64,000 nucleotides of DNA from Pseudomonas fluorescens (GTDB taxonomy: Bacteria; Pseudomonadota; Gammaproteobacteria; Pseudomonadales; Pseudomonadaceae): assembly GCF_018614655.1 (NCBI RefSeq), contig NZ_JAGGOG010000036.1, forward strand, positions 62,001 to 126,000, read 5' to 3'. The notes under the pieces are model-generated. The model saw nothing but the letters and a program-made list of their open reading frames with translations. It was not told the origin of the DNA and made no database searches. Every line of letters starts with the position of its first letter. Position 1 is the stretch's first letter. Positions 15,309-23,781 of this stretch are shown here, piece by piece. The position numbers and the translations under genes are program-made.

Positions 15309-15617
15309 TCAGGCCAGAATCTCCAACCCGTGCTTCTGCACGATGCTCAGTAGCTTGAGCGCCATACCACTGGGCTGTTTTTCACCCGACTCCCACTGCT
15401 TCACGGTGGAGGCGCTGGTGTTCAAGTAACCGGCAAACACCGGCTGGCTGACATGACTGCGCTCGCGGATCTGCTTGATTTGTTCAGCGGGTATTTGTAC
15501 CGGGACAGGGGCCAGGCATGCCTCGTCGAACTGACGCAGAGTGGTCTTGCTGATAGCGCCGATTGAGTACAGTGCAGCGGCCGATTCGTGAATCGACTTG
15601 AGGCTGTCTTGGCTCAT
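15309..15617 (-). CDS. XRE-type helix-turn-helix regulator, HigA/NadS-like, orphan
   Basis: 102 aa from the ATG at 15617 (GAGAGG upstream). The C-terminal half is an HTH of the antitoxin type: IKQIRERSHVSQPVFAGYLN with TSASTVKQWESGEKQPSGMA. The N-terminal half (MSQDSLKSIHESAAALYSIG) resembles the NadS/HigA antitoxin class. These proteins usually follow a RelE/HigB toxin gene, but no toxin frame is seen in the 170 bases upstream. A perfect 17-base palindrome 29 bases before the ATG suggests autoregulation. Confidence 0.85.
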   Translation of the reverse strand: MSQDSLKSIHESAAALYSIGAISKTTLRQFDEACLAPVPVQIPAEQIKQIRERSHVSQPVFAGYLNTSASTVKQWESGEKQPSGMALKLLSIVQKHGLEILA

Positions 15618-15645
15618 GATTAAACCTCTCTGACTTTTCAGAAAA

Positions 15646-15662
15646 CTACCACTCAGTGGTAG
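15646..15662. promoter_or_regulatory. Palindromic operator upstream of the XRE regulator
   Basis: CTACCACT-C-AGTGGTAG is a perfect 17-base palindrome, 29 bases before the start of the HTH protein. It has the location and symmetry expected for an antitoxin-type autoregulatory operator. Confidence 0.7.
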
Positions 15663-15713
15663 ATAAAGACAAAAGCATTCTCTCCGTACCAATCAAACTC
15701 AAACCGCCGAGAC

Positions 15714-15752
15714 AAAAAAACGCCCCCAACCAAAAGAATCAGGCTGGAGGCG
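15714..15752 (-). terminator. Terminator after the aminotransferase gene
   Basis: On the minus strand CGCCTCCAGCC pairs with GGTTGGGGGCG (two wobbles) and is followed by seven T. It lies about 37 bases beyond the aminotransferase stop and separates it from the HTH gene. Confidence 0.85.
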
Positions 15753-15788
15753 CCGCGTATACCGCGAGACGGTTCAGGGAATAAGGGC

Positions 15789-17069
15789 TTAAACGGCGAT
15801 GCCCTTGCGGCATTGCAGTTGTGCGGTGTGTACACGAGCAAAGGCACGGGCCAGGCGCAGGAGCATTTCGTCGATGTTGCTCTTGCTGACGGTCAAGGCC
15901 GGGGTGAAACGCAGGCAGTTCGGCTGTGGGGCGTGGAGGATCAGGCCTTCGTAGAGCGCCGCCTTTACCACGGTATCGGCGGAATCATCCGACAGGGTCA
16001 ACCCCCAGAGCAGTCCTTGGCCACGCAGCTCGCCTTGGTCGTAGCGATAAGCCAGGCGGGCGAGACCTTCCTTCAGGTAGTGACCGGTCTCGCGGATGTG
16101 TTCGAGAAAGCCACTGCCCAACACAGTGTCGAGTACCGCCGCACCGGCCGTCGCCATCAGCGCGTTACCGTGATGGGTGCCTTTCAGTTCGCCGAGTTCA
16201 AAACAACACGCCTTGCCTCGGGCCAGCAAGGCTGCCAGGGGTACACCACCGCCCAGGCCTTTACCGAGGGCGATGATGTCGGCGCGCACGCCATAACGTT
16301 GTTCGGCCAGCAAAGTGCCGCAGCGGCCGATGCCGGTTTGTACTTCGTCGAAAATCAGCAGGATCCCCAGCTCGCGGCACAGACGTTCGACGCCCTTGAG
16401 GTAATGCTCGGTCGCAGGAATAACCCCGGCCTCACACTGGATCGGCTCCAGCATGATGGCGACCGTTTGCGCATCCACTGCGGCATGCAACGCCGGCAGG
16501 TCGTTGAACGGGACATGGCTGAAGCCAGGCAACTGGGGTTCGAAGCGGTTTGCGCCAGCGGCGTCTGACGCCGACATCGTGGCAAAGCTGCGCCCGTGGC
16601 AACCGTTGCTGGCGGTGATGATGTGATAAGCGCCGCCGCGATGCAGTTGGCCCCATTTACGTGCCAGCTTGATCGCCGCCTCACAGGCTTGCGCACCGCT
16701 GTTGAGCAGGTAGGCCTGGTCGCTGCCAGTGCTGTGACACAGGCGGCTAGCCAGGTTCAACTGACTGCGATTGTGCAGACCGTTGCCGGGATTGAGCAGC
16801 GTGTATGCCTGGTCAGCGAGGGCTTTGGCCAATACTTGCGGGCTGTGGCCGAGGCTGTTGGCACCGCCGCCTTGGGTGAAGTCAAGGTACGCATGGTCGT
16901 CGCTGTCCCAAAGCCAGGAACCCTGGCCACGCACAAAAACCTGAGGCGGTCGGGCCACGCTGGGCATCAGGCAGTCACTGGACAGTTCGTCCCGCAGCAT
17001 CGGCGTTTCAGGTTCCCGTATCAGGTCATCAAGGCTGGGGGCAGGACGGCGCAGATTGAACAGGTTCAT
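15789..17069 (-). CDS. Class-III PLP-dependent aminotransferase, acetylornithine-aminotransferase-like
   Basis: 426 aa. The PLP Lys is in DIIALGKGLGGGVPLAALLA, the cofactor Asp in LLIFDEVQTGIGRCGTL, and the phosphate-binding segment is LLNSGAQACEAAIKLARKW. The fold type I class III family includes ArgD/AstC, GabT and lysine or diamine aminotransferases. The sequence is closest in feel to ArgD, but it lies in no arginine operon, so the substrate is open. The ATG at 17069 has AAAAGG eight bases upstream, better than the ATG at 17075. A LysR gene is divergent from it, 209 bases away, and is the likely regulator. Confidence 0.85.
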   Translation of the reverse strand: MNLFNLRRPAPSLDDLIREPETPMLRDELSSDCLMPSVARPPQVFVRGQGSWLWDSDDHAYLDFTQGGGANSLGHSPQVLAKALADQAYTLLNPGNGLHNRSQLNLASRLCHSTGSDQAYLLNSGAQACEAAIKLARKWGQLHRGGAYHIITASNGCHGRSFATMSASDAAGANRFEPQLPGFSHVPFNDLPALHAAVDAQTVAIMLEPIQCEAGVIPATEHYLKGVERLCRELGILLIFDEVQTGIGRCGTLLAEQRYGVRADIIALGKGLGGGVPLAALLARGKACCFELGELKGTHHGNALMATAGAAVLDTVLGSGFLEHIRETGHYLKEGLARLAYRYDQGELRGQGLLWGLTLSDDSADTVVKAALYEGLILHAPQPNCLRFTPALTVSKSNIDEMLLRLARAFARVHTAQLQCRKGIAV

Positions 17070-17278
17070 GGGCATGACCTTTTGGCAACCCGACGTTTGT
17101 CGCTATCGCCGATCAACCTCTGCTTGAGATTTTTTGCATTGCCTATGTAAACAGCATCAACATAAACAGTATTCATCGTGCGCTCTGGCCCTGTAAGCCT
17201 TGTGAATAGGCGCTAGACTAGGCGTCTTGGGGTCACACGGCCATTTCGATTTTCCAGCTTTTTCGATAAGCATTACTT

Positions 17279-18178
17279 ATGGATTTCAAGCAACTGCGTT
17301 ATTTCGTCGCGGTGTATGAGGAAGGCCACGTAGGCCGTGCGGCGGAGCGCCTGTCGATATCACAACCGGCTTTGTCGCAGCAGATCCGCCAGCTCGAACA
17401 GAACCTCGACGTCAGCCTGTTCGAACGCAGCAGCAAGCGCCTGCTGCCCACACTAGCCGCCCACACGCTGTACAACCACGCCCTGCCCTTGCTCGATGGC
17501 ATGCAGCAAGCGGTCGAGGCCCTGCGCAACTTCAAAGGCCAGGCCTTGCGCACCTTGGCCATCGGCGTACTGCAAACCGTGCACACCAGCCTGGTGCCGA
17601 AAATGCTGGAGCGGGTACGCAAGGCCCATCCGCACCTCGTGGTGCAGATCTACGAACTGACTGGCATTGAGATCGAGCGCCGCCTGCTCAACGGCTCGTT
17701 GGACATCGGCATCAGCTACCTGCCGCCGCGCCAGCCAGGCCTGCACGGCGTGCTGCTGTACGAAGATGAATTGAAGGTGGTGATTCCTGCCGACCACCCG
17801 TTGCGGGCGTTCAAGAAGGTCTCCCTGAAACAGGCCGCCGAGTTGCCGATGTTGCTGCTGGGAGAAGAGTTCCAGGTACGACAGATCTGGCAGGGCCAAT
17901 TGGCCAACCTCGGTCGACGACCTCAGGTGCAGGCAGAGCTGAATACCATGGCAGGGATTCTCGACAGCCTGCCTCATACCAAACTGGCTACGGTGTTGCC
18001 CGGGCGCTCCCAAGATGAACACAACAGCAAGGCGTTGCTATGGAAACCCCTGAGCGAACCACGGGTTCCGTTGAAAGTGGGGCTGGTGTGTCGGGATGTG
18101 CAACGCCAGCAGGCAACACTTGAGTTGCTGCGCACGCTGCTGGAAGACGTGATGAATGCCCCGGACGTGCAGGCCTGA
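17279..18178 (+). CDS. LysR-family regulator (CynR/OxyR-like)
   Basis: 299 aa. N-terminal HTH MDFKQLRYFVAVYEEGHVGR with SQPALSQQIRQLEQNLDVSL, then a long effector-binding domain from residue 92 (LAIGVLQTVHTSLVPKMLER). It is transcribed away from the aminotransferase gene across a 209-base intergenic region that contains two related direct elements (ATGTAAACAG and CATAAACAG at about 17144 and 17161), so it probably controls that enzyme. A hairpin terminator follows. Confidence 0.93.
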   Translation: MDFKQLRYFVAVYEEGHVGRAAERLSISQPALSQQIRQLEQNLDVSLFERSSKRLLPTLAAHTLYNHALPLLDGMQQAVEALRNFKGQALRTLAIGVLQTVHTSLVPKMLERVRKAHPHLVVQIYELTGIEIERRLLNGSLDIGISYLPPRQPGLHGVLLYEDELKVVIPADHPLRAFKKVSLKQAAELPMLLLGEEFQVRQIWQGQLANLGRRPQVQAELNTMAGILDSLPHTKLATVLPGRSQDEHNSKALLWKPLSEPRVPLKVGLVCRDVQRQQATLELLRTLLEDVMNAPDVQA

Positions 18179-18197
18179 ACTTTTTCGCAGGCAAAAG

Positions 18198-18222
18198 AAA
18201 ACCCCGCCGAAGCGGGGCTTTG
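18198..18222 (+). terminator. Terminator after the LysR gene
   Basis: AAAACCCCGC-CGAA-GCGGGGCTTT, a GC-rich stem with a short T run, 20 bases after the LysR stop. Confidence 0.7.
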
Positions 18223-18369
18223 CAGACTGTTTCCCTGACATCCATTTCACTCCACCATCCTGGCAGAATCCTACGTGTCCCTGTTGTTGCTTTGCGCTTC
18301 CTGCGCGACGTCCATGTGAAGTAGATTATCCGTGGATCCAATCCAGCGATAGAGGACGATTAGCAGCAC

Positions 18370-18395
18370 GTCATGTAAGAGAATGCTTACATGAC
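18370..18395 (-). terminator. Perfect 10-bp hairpin after the first acyl-CoA dehydrogenase gene
   Basis: GTCATGTAAG-AGAATG-CTTACATGAC. It starts 11 bases beyond the stop codon of the gene on the minus strand. It lacks a T tract, so it may be a transcript-end stabiliser or a protein site rather than a true terminator. Confidence 0.45.
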
Positions 18396-18405
18396 CACTC
18401 CCCAA

Positions 18406-20184
18406 TCAGAACTGTGCTTCATCCAGCAAATACAGCGATTCACTGCCTGCTCTCACCGACGCGCTAAGGGACTGAATCCGCGGCAACAAACGGGCAAAGT
18501 AGAAGCGCGCGGTTCCCAGTTTGCTGGCGTAGAAGTCTTCCTGCTGCTCTTTGCCCAACGCCGCCTTGGCCATCAGCGCCCACATGTAGGCATAGGCCAT
18601 GTAACCGAACGCATGCAGATACTCCACCGAGGCCGCCCCAATTTCATTGGGGTTGGATTTGGCGCGGTCCAGTACCCAAGCAGTCAGCTCATCGAGGTCA
18701 TCCACCGCCGCATTCAGCGGTTGGGTGAACTCGGCCAGTTCGGCACCGGCGGTCGCGGTAAAATGGCGAATCTCGTCAGCGAACAAGGTGTAGAACGCCC
18801 CGCCGCTGCCAACGATCTTGCGTCCCACCAAATCCAGAGCCTGAATACCGTTGGTACCTTCGTAGATCTGGGTGATGCGCACATCACGTACCAGTTGCTC
18901 CTGGCCCCACTCGCGAATGTAGCCGTGGCCGCCGAAAATCTGCTGGCCGTGAACGGTGGTTTCCAGGCCCAGGTCAGTCAGGAACGCTTTGGCCACCGGT
19001 GTCAGCAATGCCACCAGGTCATCGGCACGCTTACGGGTCGCCGCGTCTTCGCTGAACTTGGCGGTGTCCAATTGCATCGCCACGTAGGTGGAGAATGCAC
19101 GGCCGCCTTCGTTCGAGGCTTTCATGGTCAACAACATCCGTCGCACATCGGGGTGGACGATGATCGGGTCAGCTACTTTGTCCTTGGCTTTTGGACCTGT
19201 CGGCGAACGGCTTTGCAGACGGTCACGGGCGTACTCGATAGCGTTCTGGTAGGAGCGCTCGCCGGACGCCAGGCCTTGGATGCCGACGCCCAGACGTTCG
19301 TAGTTCATCATGGTGAACATCGCCGCCAAACCACGGTTTGGCTCGCCCACCAGATAGCCCACGGCTTCGTCGAAGTTCATCACGCAGGTCGCGGATGCCT
19401 GGATGCCCATCTTGTGTTCGATGGAGCCGCAGGTCACCGGGTTGCGCGCACCCAGGCTGCCGTCGGCATTGACCATGAACTTGGGCACCAGGAACAGCGA
19501 GATGCCTTTGGGCCCGGCCGGTGCATCCGGCAGCTTGGCCAGTACCAGGTGGATGATGTTGTCGGTGAGATCGTGTTCGCCACCGGTGATGAAGATCTTG
19601 GTGCCGCTGACTTTGTAGGAACCGTCAGCCTGAGGCTCGGCCTTGGTGCGGATAATCCCCAGGTCGGTCCCGGCATGGGGTTCAGTCAGACACATGGAAC
19701 CGGCCCACACGCCGGAGTACATGTTCGGCAGGTAAGTCGCTTTGAGCTCTTCGCTGGCGTGGGTGTTGATCGACACACACGCGCCGGACGTCAACATCGG
19801 GTACAGACCGAAGGCCAGGCCCGAGGAGTTGATCATCTCTTCAACCTGGGCCGATACCGCCTTGGGCATGCCCATGCCGCCATAGGCCGGATCGCCGCCA
19901 ACACCGACCCAACCGCCTTCAGCGTAGGTTTTGTAGGCATCCTGGAAACCGGCTGGGGTGCTGACCGCGCCATTCTCCCAGCGGCAGCCTTCTTCGTCGC
20001 CGCCACGGCTCAGCGGGGCAATTGTTTTGGCAGTGACTTTGCCGGCTTCCTCAAGGATCGCCTCAACGGTCTCGGCATCGACCGTGTCCGCCAATGCCGG
20101 CAGTTGGGCCCAAAGTTTGGCGACCTCGAAAACTTCGTTAAGGACGAAGCGCATATCGCGCAGCGGCGCTTTGTAGTCAGCCAT
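18406..20184 (-). CDS. Acyl-CoA dehydrogenase with C-terminal extension (paralogue 1 of 3)
   Basis: 592 aa, longer than classical 380-aa acyl-CoA dehydrogenases because of the ~130-residue C-terminal domain (Acyl-CoA_dh_C type). It opens MADYKAPLRDMRFVLNEVFE. FAD and substrate loops are MCLTEPHAGTDLGIIRTKA and FITGGEHDL, and the catalytic Glu is in IYEGTNGIQALDL. This FadE-type subfamily starts beta-oxidation of acyl-CoAs. It shares start motif and architecture with the genes at 20410 and 23782, indicating local duplication. It is separated from paralogue 2 by 225 bases containing a repeat, so it probably has its own promoter. Confidence 0.92.
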   Translation of the reverse strand: MADYKAPLRDMRFVLNEVFEVAKLWAQLPALADTVDAETVEAILEEAGKVTAKTIAPLSRGGDEEGCRWENGAVSTPAGFQDAYKTYAEGGWVGVGGDPAYGGMGMPKAVSAQVEEMINSSGLAFGLYPMLTSGACVSINTHASEELKATYLPNMYSGVWAGSMCLTEPHAGTDLGIIRTKAEPQADGSYKVSGTKIFITGGEHDLTDNIIHLVLAKLPDAPAGPKGISLFLVPKFMVNADGSLGARNPVTCGSIEHKMGIQASATCVMNFDEAVGYLVGEPNRGLAAMFTMMNYERLGVGIQGLASGERSYQNAIEYARDRLQSRSPTGPKAKDKVADPIIVHPDVRRMLLTMKASNEGGRAFSTYVAMQLDTAKFSEDAATRKRADDLVALLTPVAKAFLTDLGLETTVHGQQIFGGHGYIREWGQEQLVRDVRITQIYEGTNGIQALDLVGRKIVGSGGAFYTLFADEIRHFTATAGAELAEFTQPLNAAVDDLDELTAWVLDRAKSNPNEIGAASVEYLHAFGYMAYAYMWALMAKAALGKEQQEDFYASKLGTARFYFARLLPRIQSLSASVRAGSESLYLLDEAQF

Positions 20185-20333
20185 GGCAAACCTCGTGAGA
20201 CTTTAAAGTGATTCGGGTAGTGTCGGTTTTATAGACCCTGAGTGTACCCGAACAACTTTTGAGACACATAGGGTCCAAACATGACCGCAAAGTATTTGTC
20301 GGTCACAATAATATCCTGTCGCCGATGCCGAAT

Positions 20334-20417
20334 GCTGCGATAAGACCGAAGGTCTTCAGCGATCCTGAATCCTTGCGCCTCTGCGAGGCGATCGCAGCTT
20401 CGCCAGCGGCTACAAGG
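20334..20417. repeat. Interspersed repeat, family 2 (CTGTAGCCGCTGG... type), 5'-truncated copy
   Basis: Contains TGCGATAAGACCGAAGGTCT, then GGCGATCGCAGCTTCGCC and AGCGGCTACAAGG. The same framework is seen at 35551-35663 and 59498-59603. Its right end supplies the TAG stop codon (20412-20410) of the acyl-CoA dehydrogenase gene to the right. Confidence 0.7.
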
Positions 20418-22194
20418 CAAACAACTCCGCCGGCAGACTCATCAAGCACTCACTCCCCGCCTCCACCGCCGCGCGATGCGTGGCCGTGCGCGGCAGCAGG
20501 CGCTTGAAGTAGAACTCACAGGTGGCCATCTTGCCCCGGGCATAGTCACTGTCGCCGCTACCGTCCTCGAGTTGCGACTGAGCCACCAGTGCCATGCGCA
20601 ACCACAGGTAGGCCAGGATGATGTAACCGCTGTACATCAAATAATCCAGGGCCGCCGCACCGACTTCATCGGGGTTTTTCATGGCGGCCATGCCAACCTT
20701 CACCGTCAGCTCGCCCCACTGCTGGTTCAGCTCATTGAGCTGCGCCACATGGGCCTTGAGTGACGGGTGATCGGCATTGGCGGCGCAGAACTTATGAACG
20801 ATTTTGGTAAAGCCCCGCAGCAGTTTGCCCTGGCTGCCGAGCACCTTGCGCCCCAACAAGTCCAGAGCCTGAATGCCATTGGTGCCTTCATAGATCGGCG
20901 CAATCCGGCAATCACGCACCAGTTGCTCCATGCCCCATTCGCGAATAAAGCCGTGGCCGCCAAACACCTGCATGCCGTGATTGGTCACTTCCAGACCGGT
21001 TTCGGTCATGAGGGCCTTGCAGATTGGCGTGAGGAACGCCAACAGGTCCTCGGCCTCTTGGCGCTGGCCTGCATCGCCGCTCAGGTGTGCGGTGTCGAGT
21101 AATTGCGCAGTGAAATAGGTCAGCGCCCGGTTGCCTTCGTTAAAGGCTTTCATGGTCAACAGCATCCGCCGCACATCGGGATGCACGATGATCGGGTCGG
21201 CGACCTTATCCGGGGCCTTGGCGCCGGTCAGGGAGCGCATCTGCAAGCGGTCGTTGGCGTACTTGATCGCGCCCTGAAAGCTCGCTTCTCCCAGGCACAA
21301 GCCCTGCATCCCGGTGCCCAGCCGTGCGTGGTTCATCATGGTGAACATGCAGTTGAGGCCCTTGTTGGCCTCGCCAATCAGGAAGCCCTTGGCGCCGTCG
21401 AAGTTCAGCACGCAGGTGGCCGAGGCCTTGATCCCCATCTTGTGTTCGATGGAGCCGCAGCTTACGCCGTTGCGTTCACCTGAATCGGGCAGGAACTTGG
21501 GCACGATAAACAGCGAAATGCCTTTGGTGCCGGCGGGCGCGTCCGGCAGCTTGGCCAGCACCAGGTGGATGATGTTTTCACTCATGTCGTGCTCGCCGGC
21601 CGAGATGAAAATCTTGCTGCCGGTGACCGCATAGCTGCCGTCAGCCTGGGGCACGGCGCGGGTCTTGATAATCCCCAGGTCCGTGCCGCAGTGGGCTTCA
21701 GTCAGGCACATGGTGCCGGTCCATTGGCCAGCGGTGAGTTTGCTCAGGTAGGTGCTTTTCTGCTCCTCGGTACCATGAGCGTGAATCGCCGACATGGCGC
21801 CATGGGTCAGGCCCGGGTACATGCCCCACGAGGTGTTGCTGGAGGCAATCATCTCGCTGAGCACCAACCCCAGGGACGACGGCAAGCCTTGCCCTCCATA
21901 CGCCGGGTCTGCCGCCAAGCCGTGCCAGCCACCTTCCACGTACTGCGCAAAGGCTTCCTTGAAGCCCTTGGGCGTGGTTACCACGCCATTGTCAAAATGA
22001 CAGCCTTCTTCATCACCCGGCCGATTCAGCGGTGCGAGGACGTTTTCGCAGAATTTCGCGCCTTCTTCGAGGATCGCGCTGACCATGTCCGGGCTGGCAT
22101 CGGTCGCACCCAATTCAGCGTAATGGCCATGGAAGTCAAAGACGTGATCGATCAGAAAGCGCATGTCGCGCAGGGGAGCTTTATAGTCAGGCAT
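20410..22194 (-). CDS. Acyl-CoA dehydrogenase with C-terminal extension (paralogue 2 of 3)
   Basis: 594 aa from the ATG at 22194 (GGAG upstream). Opens MPDYKAPLRDMRFLIDHVFD. Family loops: MCLTEAHCGTDLGIIKTRA, FISAGEHDMSENIIHLVLAK, catalytic Glu in IYEGTNGIQALDLLGRK. FAD-dependent oxidation of acyl-CoA to 2-enoyl-CoA in beta-oxidation. The last codons and the stop lie at the edge of a repeat element. It lies 90 bases downstream of the diguanylate cyclase gene in the same direction, so the two may be co-transcribed. From memory, P. aeruginosa has the related FadE genes PA0506-PA0508 beside its biotin operon, a matching layout. Confidence 0.93.
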   Translation of the reverse strand: MPDYKAPLRDMRFLIDHVFDFHGHYAELGATDASPDMVSAILEEGAKFCENVLAPLNRPGDEEGCHFDNGVVTTPKGFKEAFAQYVEGGWHGLAADPAYGGQGLPSSLGLVLSEMIASSNTSWGMYPGLTHGAMSAIHAHGTEEQKSTYLSKLTAGQWTGTMCLTEAHCGTDLGIIKTRAVPQADGSYAVTGSKIFISAGEHDMSENIIHLVLAKLPDAPAGTKGISLFIVPKFLPDSGERNGVSCGSIEHKMGIKASATCVLNFDGAKGFLIGEANKGLNCMFTMMNHARLGTGMQGLCLGEASFQGAIKYANDRLQMRSLTGAKAPDKVADPIIVHPDVRRMLLTMKAFNEGNRALTYFTAQLLDTAHLSGDAGQRQEAEDLLAFLTPICKALMTETGLEVTNHGMQVFGGHGFIREWGMEQLVRDCRIAPIYEGTNGIQALDLLGRKVLGSQGKLLRGFTKIVHKFCAANADHPSLKAHVAQLNELNQQWGELTVKVGMAAMKNPDEVGAAALDYLMYSGYIILAYLWLRMALVAQSQLEDGSGDSDYARGKMATCEFYFKRLLPRTATHRAAVEAGSECLMSLPAELFAL

Positions 22195-22284
22195 GATGAT
22201 TTCTCCGGCAGCAGATGGCTTCAAGCTACTGCTGCACGATGCCTCGGACAATCACTGTAGGGCCGCTGAATACAGCGCCATCAC

Positions 22285-23577
22285 TCAACTGGCAGCGGTG
22301 TTCATGCGTACCGCGCCCCGGCGATTCAGCCCCGACGCCACCACGCAGTTACGCCCGGCACCCTTGGCGTTGTACAGCGCCTGATCAGCGGACTTGAGCA
22401 CTTCCTCCGGGCTGCGCTGCTCGGCCTGGCGCTCGGCAACTCCGATGCTCACCGTCACCGAAACACTGGAGGCGCCACTGCCGATCCGTCGCTGGCGACC
22501 TTGCTGGTCGTCATGGGGACGGTTGTCCGGGTTGCGCAACTTGATGTCGTAGTTGGCGATGATCTCGCGAATCTCTTCCAGGTGCGGCAGGCACTCGTCC
22601 AGAGTCTTGCCGGCGAACACCACGGCGAACTCTTCGCCGCCATAGCGATAGGCACGACCACCGCCGTTGATCTTCGACAGTTTGCTGGCAACCAGACGCA
22701 ACACCTGATCCCCGACATCGTGACCGTGGGTGTCGTTGAACCGTTTGAAATGGTCGACGTCGCTCATGGCCAGCACATAGTTGCGCCCCAGCCGCTGCAT
22801 GCGTTCATTGAGAGCGCGACGGCCCGGCAAGCCGGTCAGTTCATCGCGGAAGGCCATTTGATAGGCCTCATGGGCAACACCGGCGGCGATCATCAGCATC
22901 ACCTGGCTGCACATGATGTTCAGGGTAAAGGGCAGGATGAAGGTCTGGGGCAGCATCCAGAAAAGCCCCAGAAACCCCACCAGTTGCGCGGCGTGCAAGG
23001 GCCGTGGCTGACGCCAGTACTGTACCGCCAGCGCGAGAAATCCCATGAAAAACATCGGGTACGACAGCTGGATCAAACTCATCCAGTTGCCATGCAATGC
23101 CGGCCAACGGATCTGCGCCAACCAGTTCAATACTGCCTGGGGATAACTTTGCTCCAGCGCCAGCGCCACGCCACCAATCGCCAACAGCACCGCACACCGG
23201 GCAACGAAGTCACGAAACAGGTGGGTGCGCTCCTGCCACAGCGCATAGATGCTGAACAACAGCGGCAGCAACAACGAGCACAGGTGGAATACCACCGCAG
23301 CATCTTCTCGGACGCGGCCATTGTCGCGGTAGTAATCGGTCTGGGTGTCGAGCAGGAAATAAGCGACGTACACCGTGATCATCAGGAACAGCTCACGCTG
23401 GCGACGGTAAACCGCGCAATACGCGCCGCCCAACAACAGCACCAGCGTTGGCAGGACATTGAACAGCGAGGTGAAGAAGACGTTGAGGTCCTTGACGTAC
23501 GCAGCCGATAACCCCGCCAGCAACAACAGCAGTGAGGGCAGAAAATGGCTGAAACGTACAACAGACACGCGTGACAA
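22285..23577 (-). CDS. Membrane-bound diguanylate cyclase (GGDEF domain)
   Basis: 430 aa from a TTG at 23577 with GGAG eight bases upstream. An in-frame GTG at 23568 is an alternative without a ribosome site. Six or seven hydrophobic helices span residues 8-230. The GGDEF domain follows (YQMAFRDELTGLPGRRALNE, SDVDHFKRFNDTHGHDVGDQ) with the active motif GGEEF in YRYGGEEFAVVF, so cyclase activity is expected. No RxxD inhibitory site is evident upstream of GGEEF. No sensor domain of known type is seen. It lies between two acyl-CoA dehydrogenase genes. A perfect CRP-type site lies 70 bases before the start. Confidence 0.92.
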   Translation of the reverse strand: MSRVSVVRFSHFLPSLLLLLAGLSAAYVKDLNVFFTSLFNVLPTLVLLLGGAYCAVYRRQRELFLMITVYVAYFLLDTQTDYYRDNGRVREDAAVVFHLCSLLLPLLFSIYALWQERTHLFRDFVARCAVLLAIGGVALALEQSYPQAVLNWLAQIRWPALHGNWMSLIQLSYPMFFMGFLALAVQYWRQPRPLHAAQLVGFLGLFWMLPQTFILPFTLNIMCSQVMLMIAAGVAHEAYQMAFRDELTGLPGRRALNERMQRLGRNYVLAMSDVDHFKRFNDTHGHDVGDQVLRLVASKLSKINGGGRAYRYGGEEFAVVFAGKTLDECLPHLEEIREIIANYDIKLRNPDNRPHDDQQGRQRRIGSGASSVSVTVSIGVAERQAEQRSPEEVLKSADQALYNAKGAGRNCVVASGLNRRGAVRMNTAAS

Positions 23578-23646
23578 GGGTAAAGCTCCGGGACGACCAT
23601 AAAAGATGGCACTGTGCCGTCATGCAGCACAGTTAAGCATACTCAA

Positions 23647-23662
23647 TGTGACCTGTGTCACA
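23647..23662. promoter_or_regulatory. CRP/Vfr-type site upstream of the diguanylate cyclase
   Basis: TGTGA-CCTGTG-TCACA matches the CRP-family consensus TGTGA-N6-TCACA at all ten positions, inside a longer palindrome AATGTGAC-CTGT-GTCACATT (23645-23664). In Pseudomonas the cAMP-binding Vfr recognises similar sequences. Binding is inferred. Confidence 0.6.
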
Positions 23663-23728
23663 TTGCCATCACTTTAACGGCAGCCTGCGCCAATCCCTGA
23701 GCGTTGTGCCTGGTTTTTTATCGCGCAT

Positions 23729-23760
23729 AAAAAAACCGCCGCTCCCGAAAGAGCGGCGGC
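23729..23760 (-). terminator. Terminator after acyl-CoA dehydrogenase paralogue 3
   Basis: On the minus strand CCGCCGCTC-TTTCG-GGAGCGGCGG followed by seven T, 22 bases after the stop codon. It separates paralogue 3 from the diguanylate cyclase gene. Confidence 0.92.
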
Positions 23761-23781
23761 TTCAGATGAATCCGATAAGGC

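Noticed and set aside
15653..15847. Minus-strand frame upstream of the HTH regulator as a possible toxin remnant
   Set aside because: It crosses the aminotransferase stop and its terminator and has no toxin-like motif. No support for a broken relE/higB gene.
18391..20211. 606-codon plus-strand frame opposite acyl-CoA dehydrogenase 1; similar ones at 23854-25377, 38020-40068 and 60783-62927
   Set aside because: They lie exactly antisense to strong, recognisable genes, have no start signals and no domain. They arise from GC-rich codon use.
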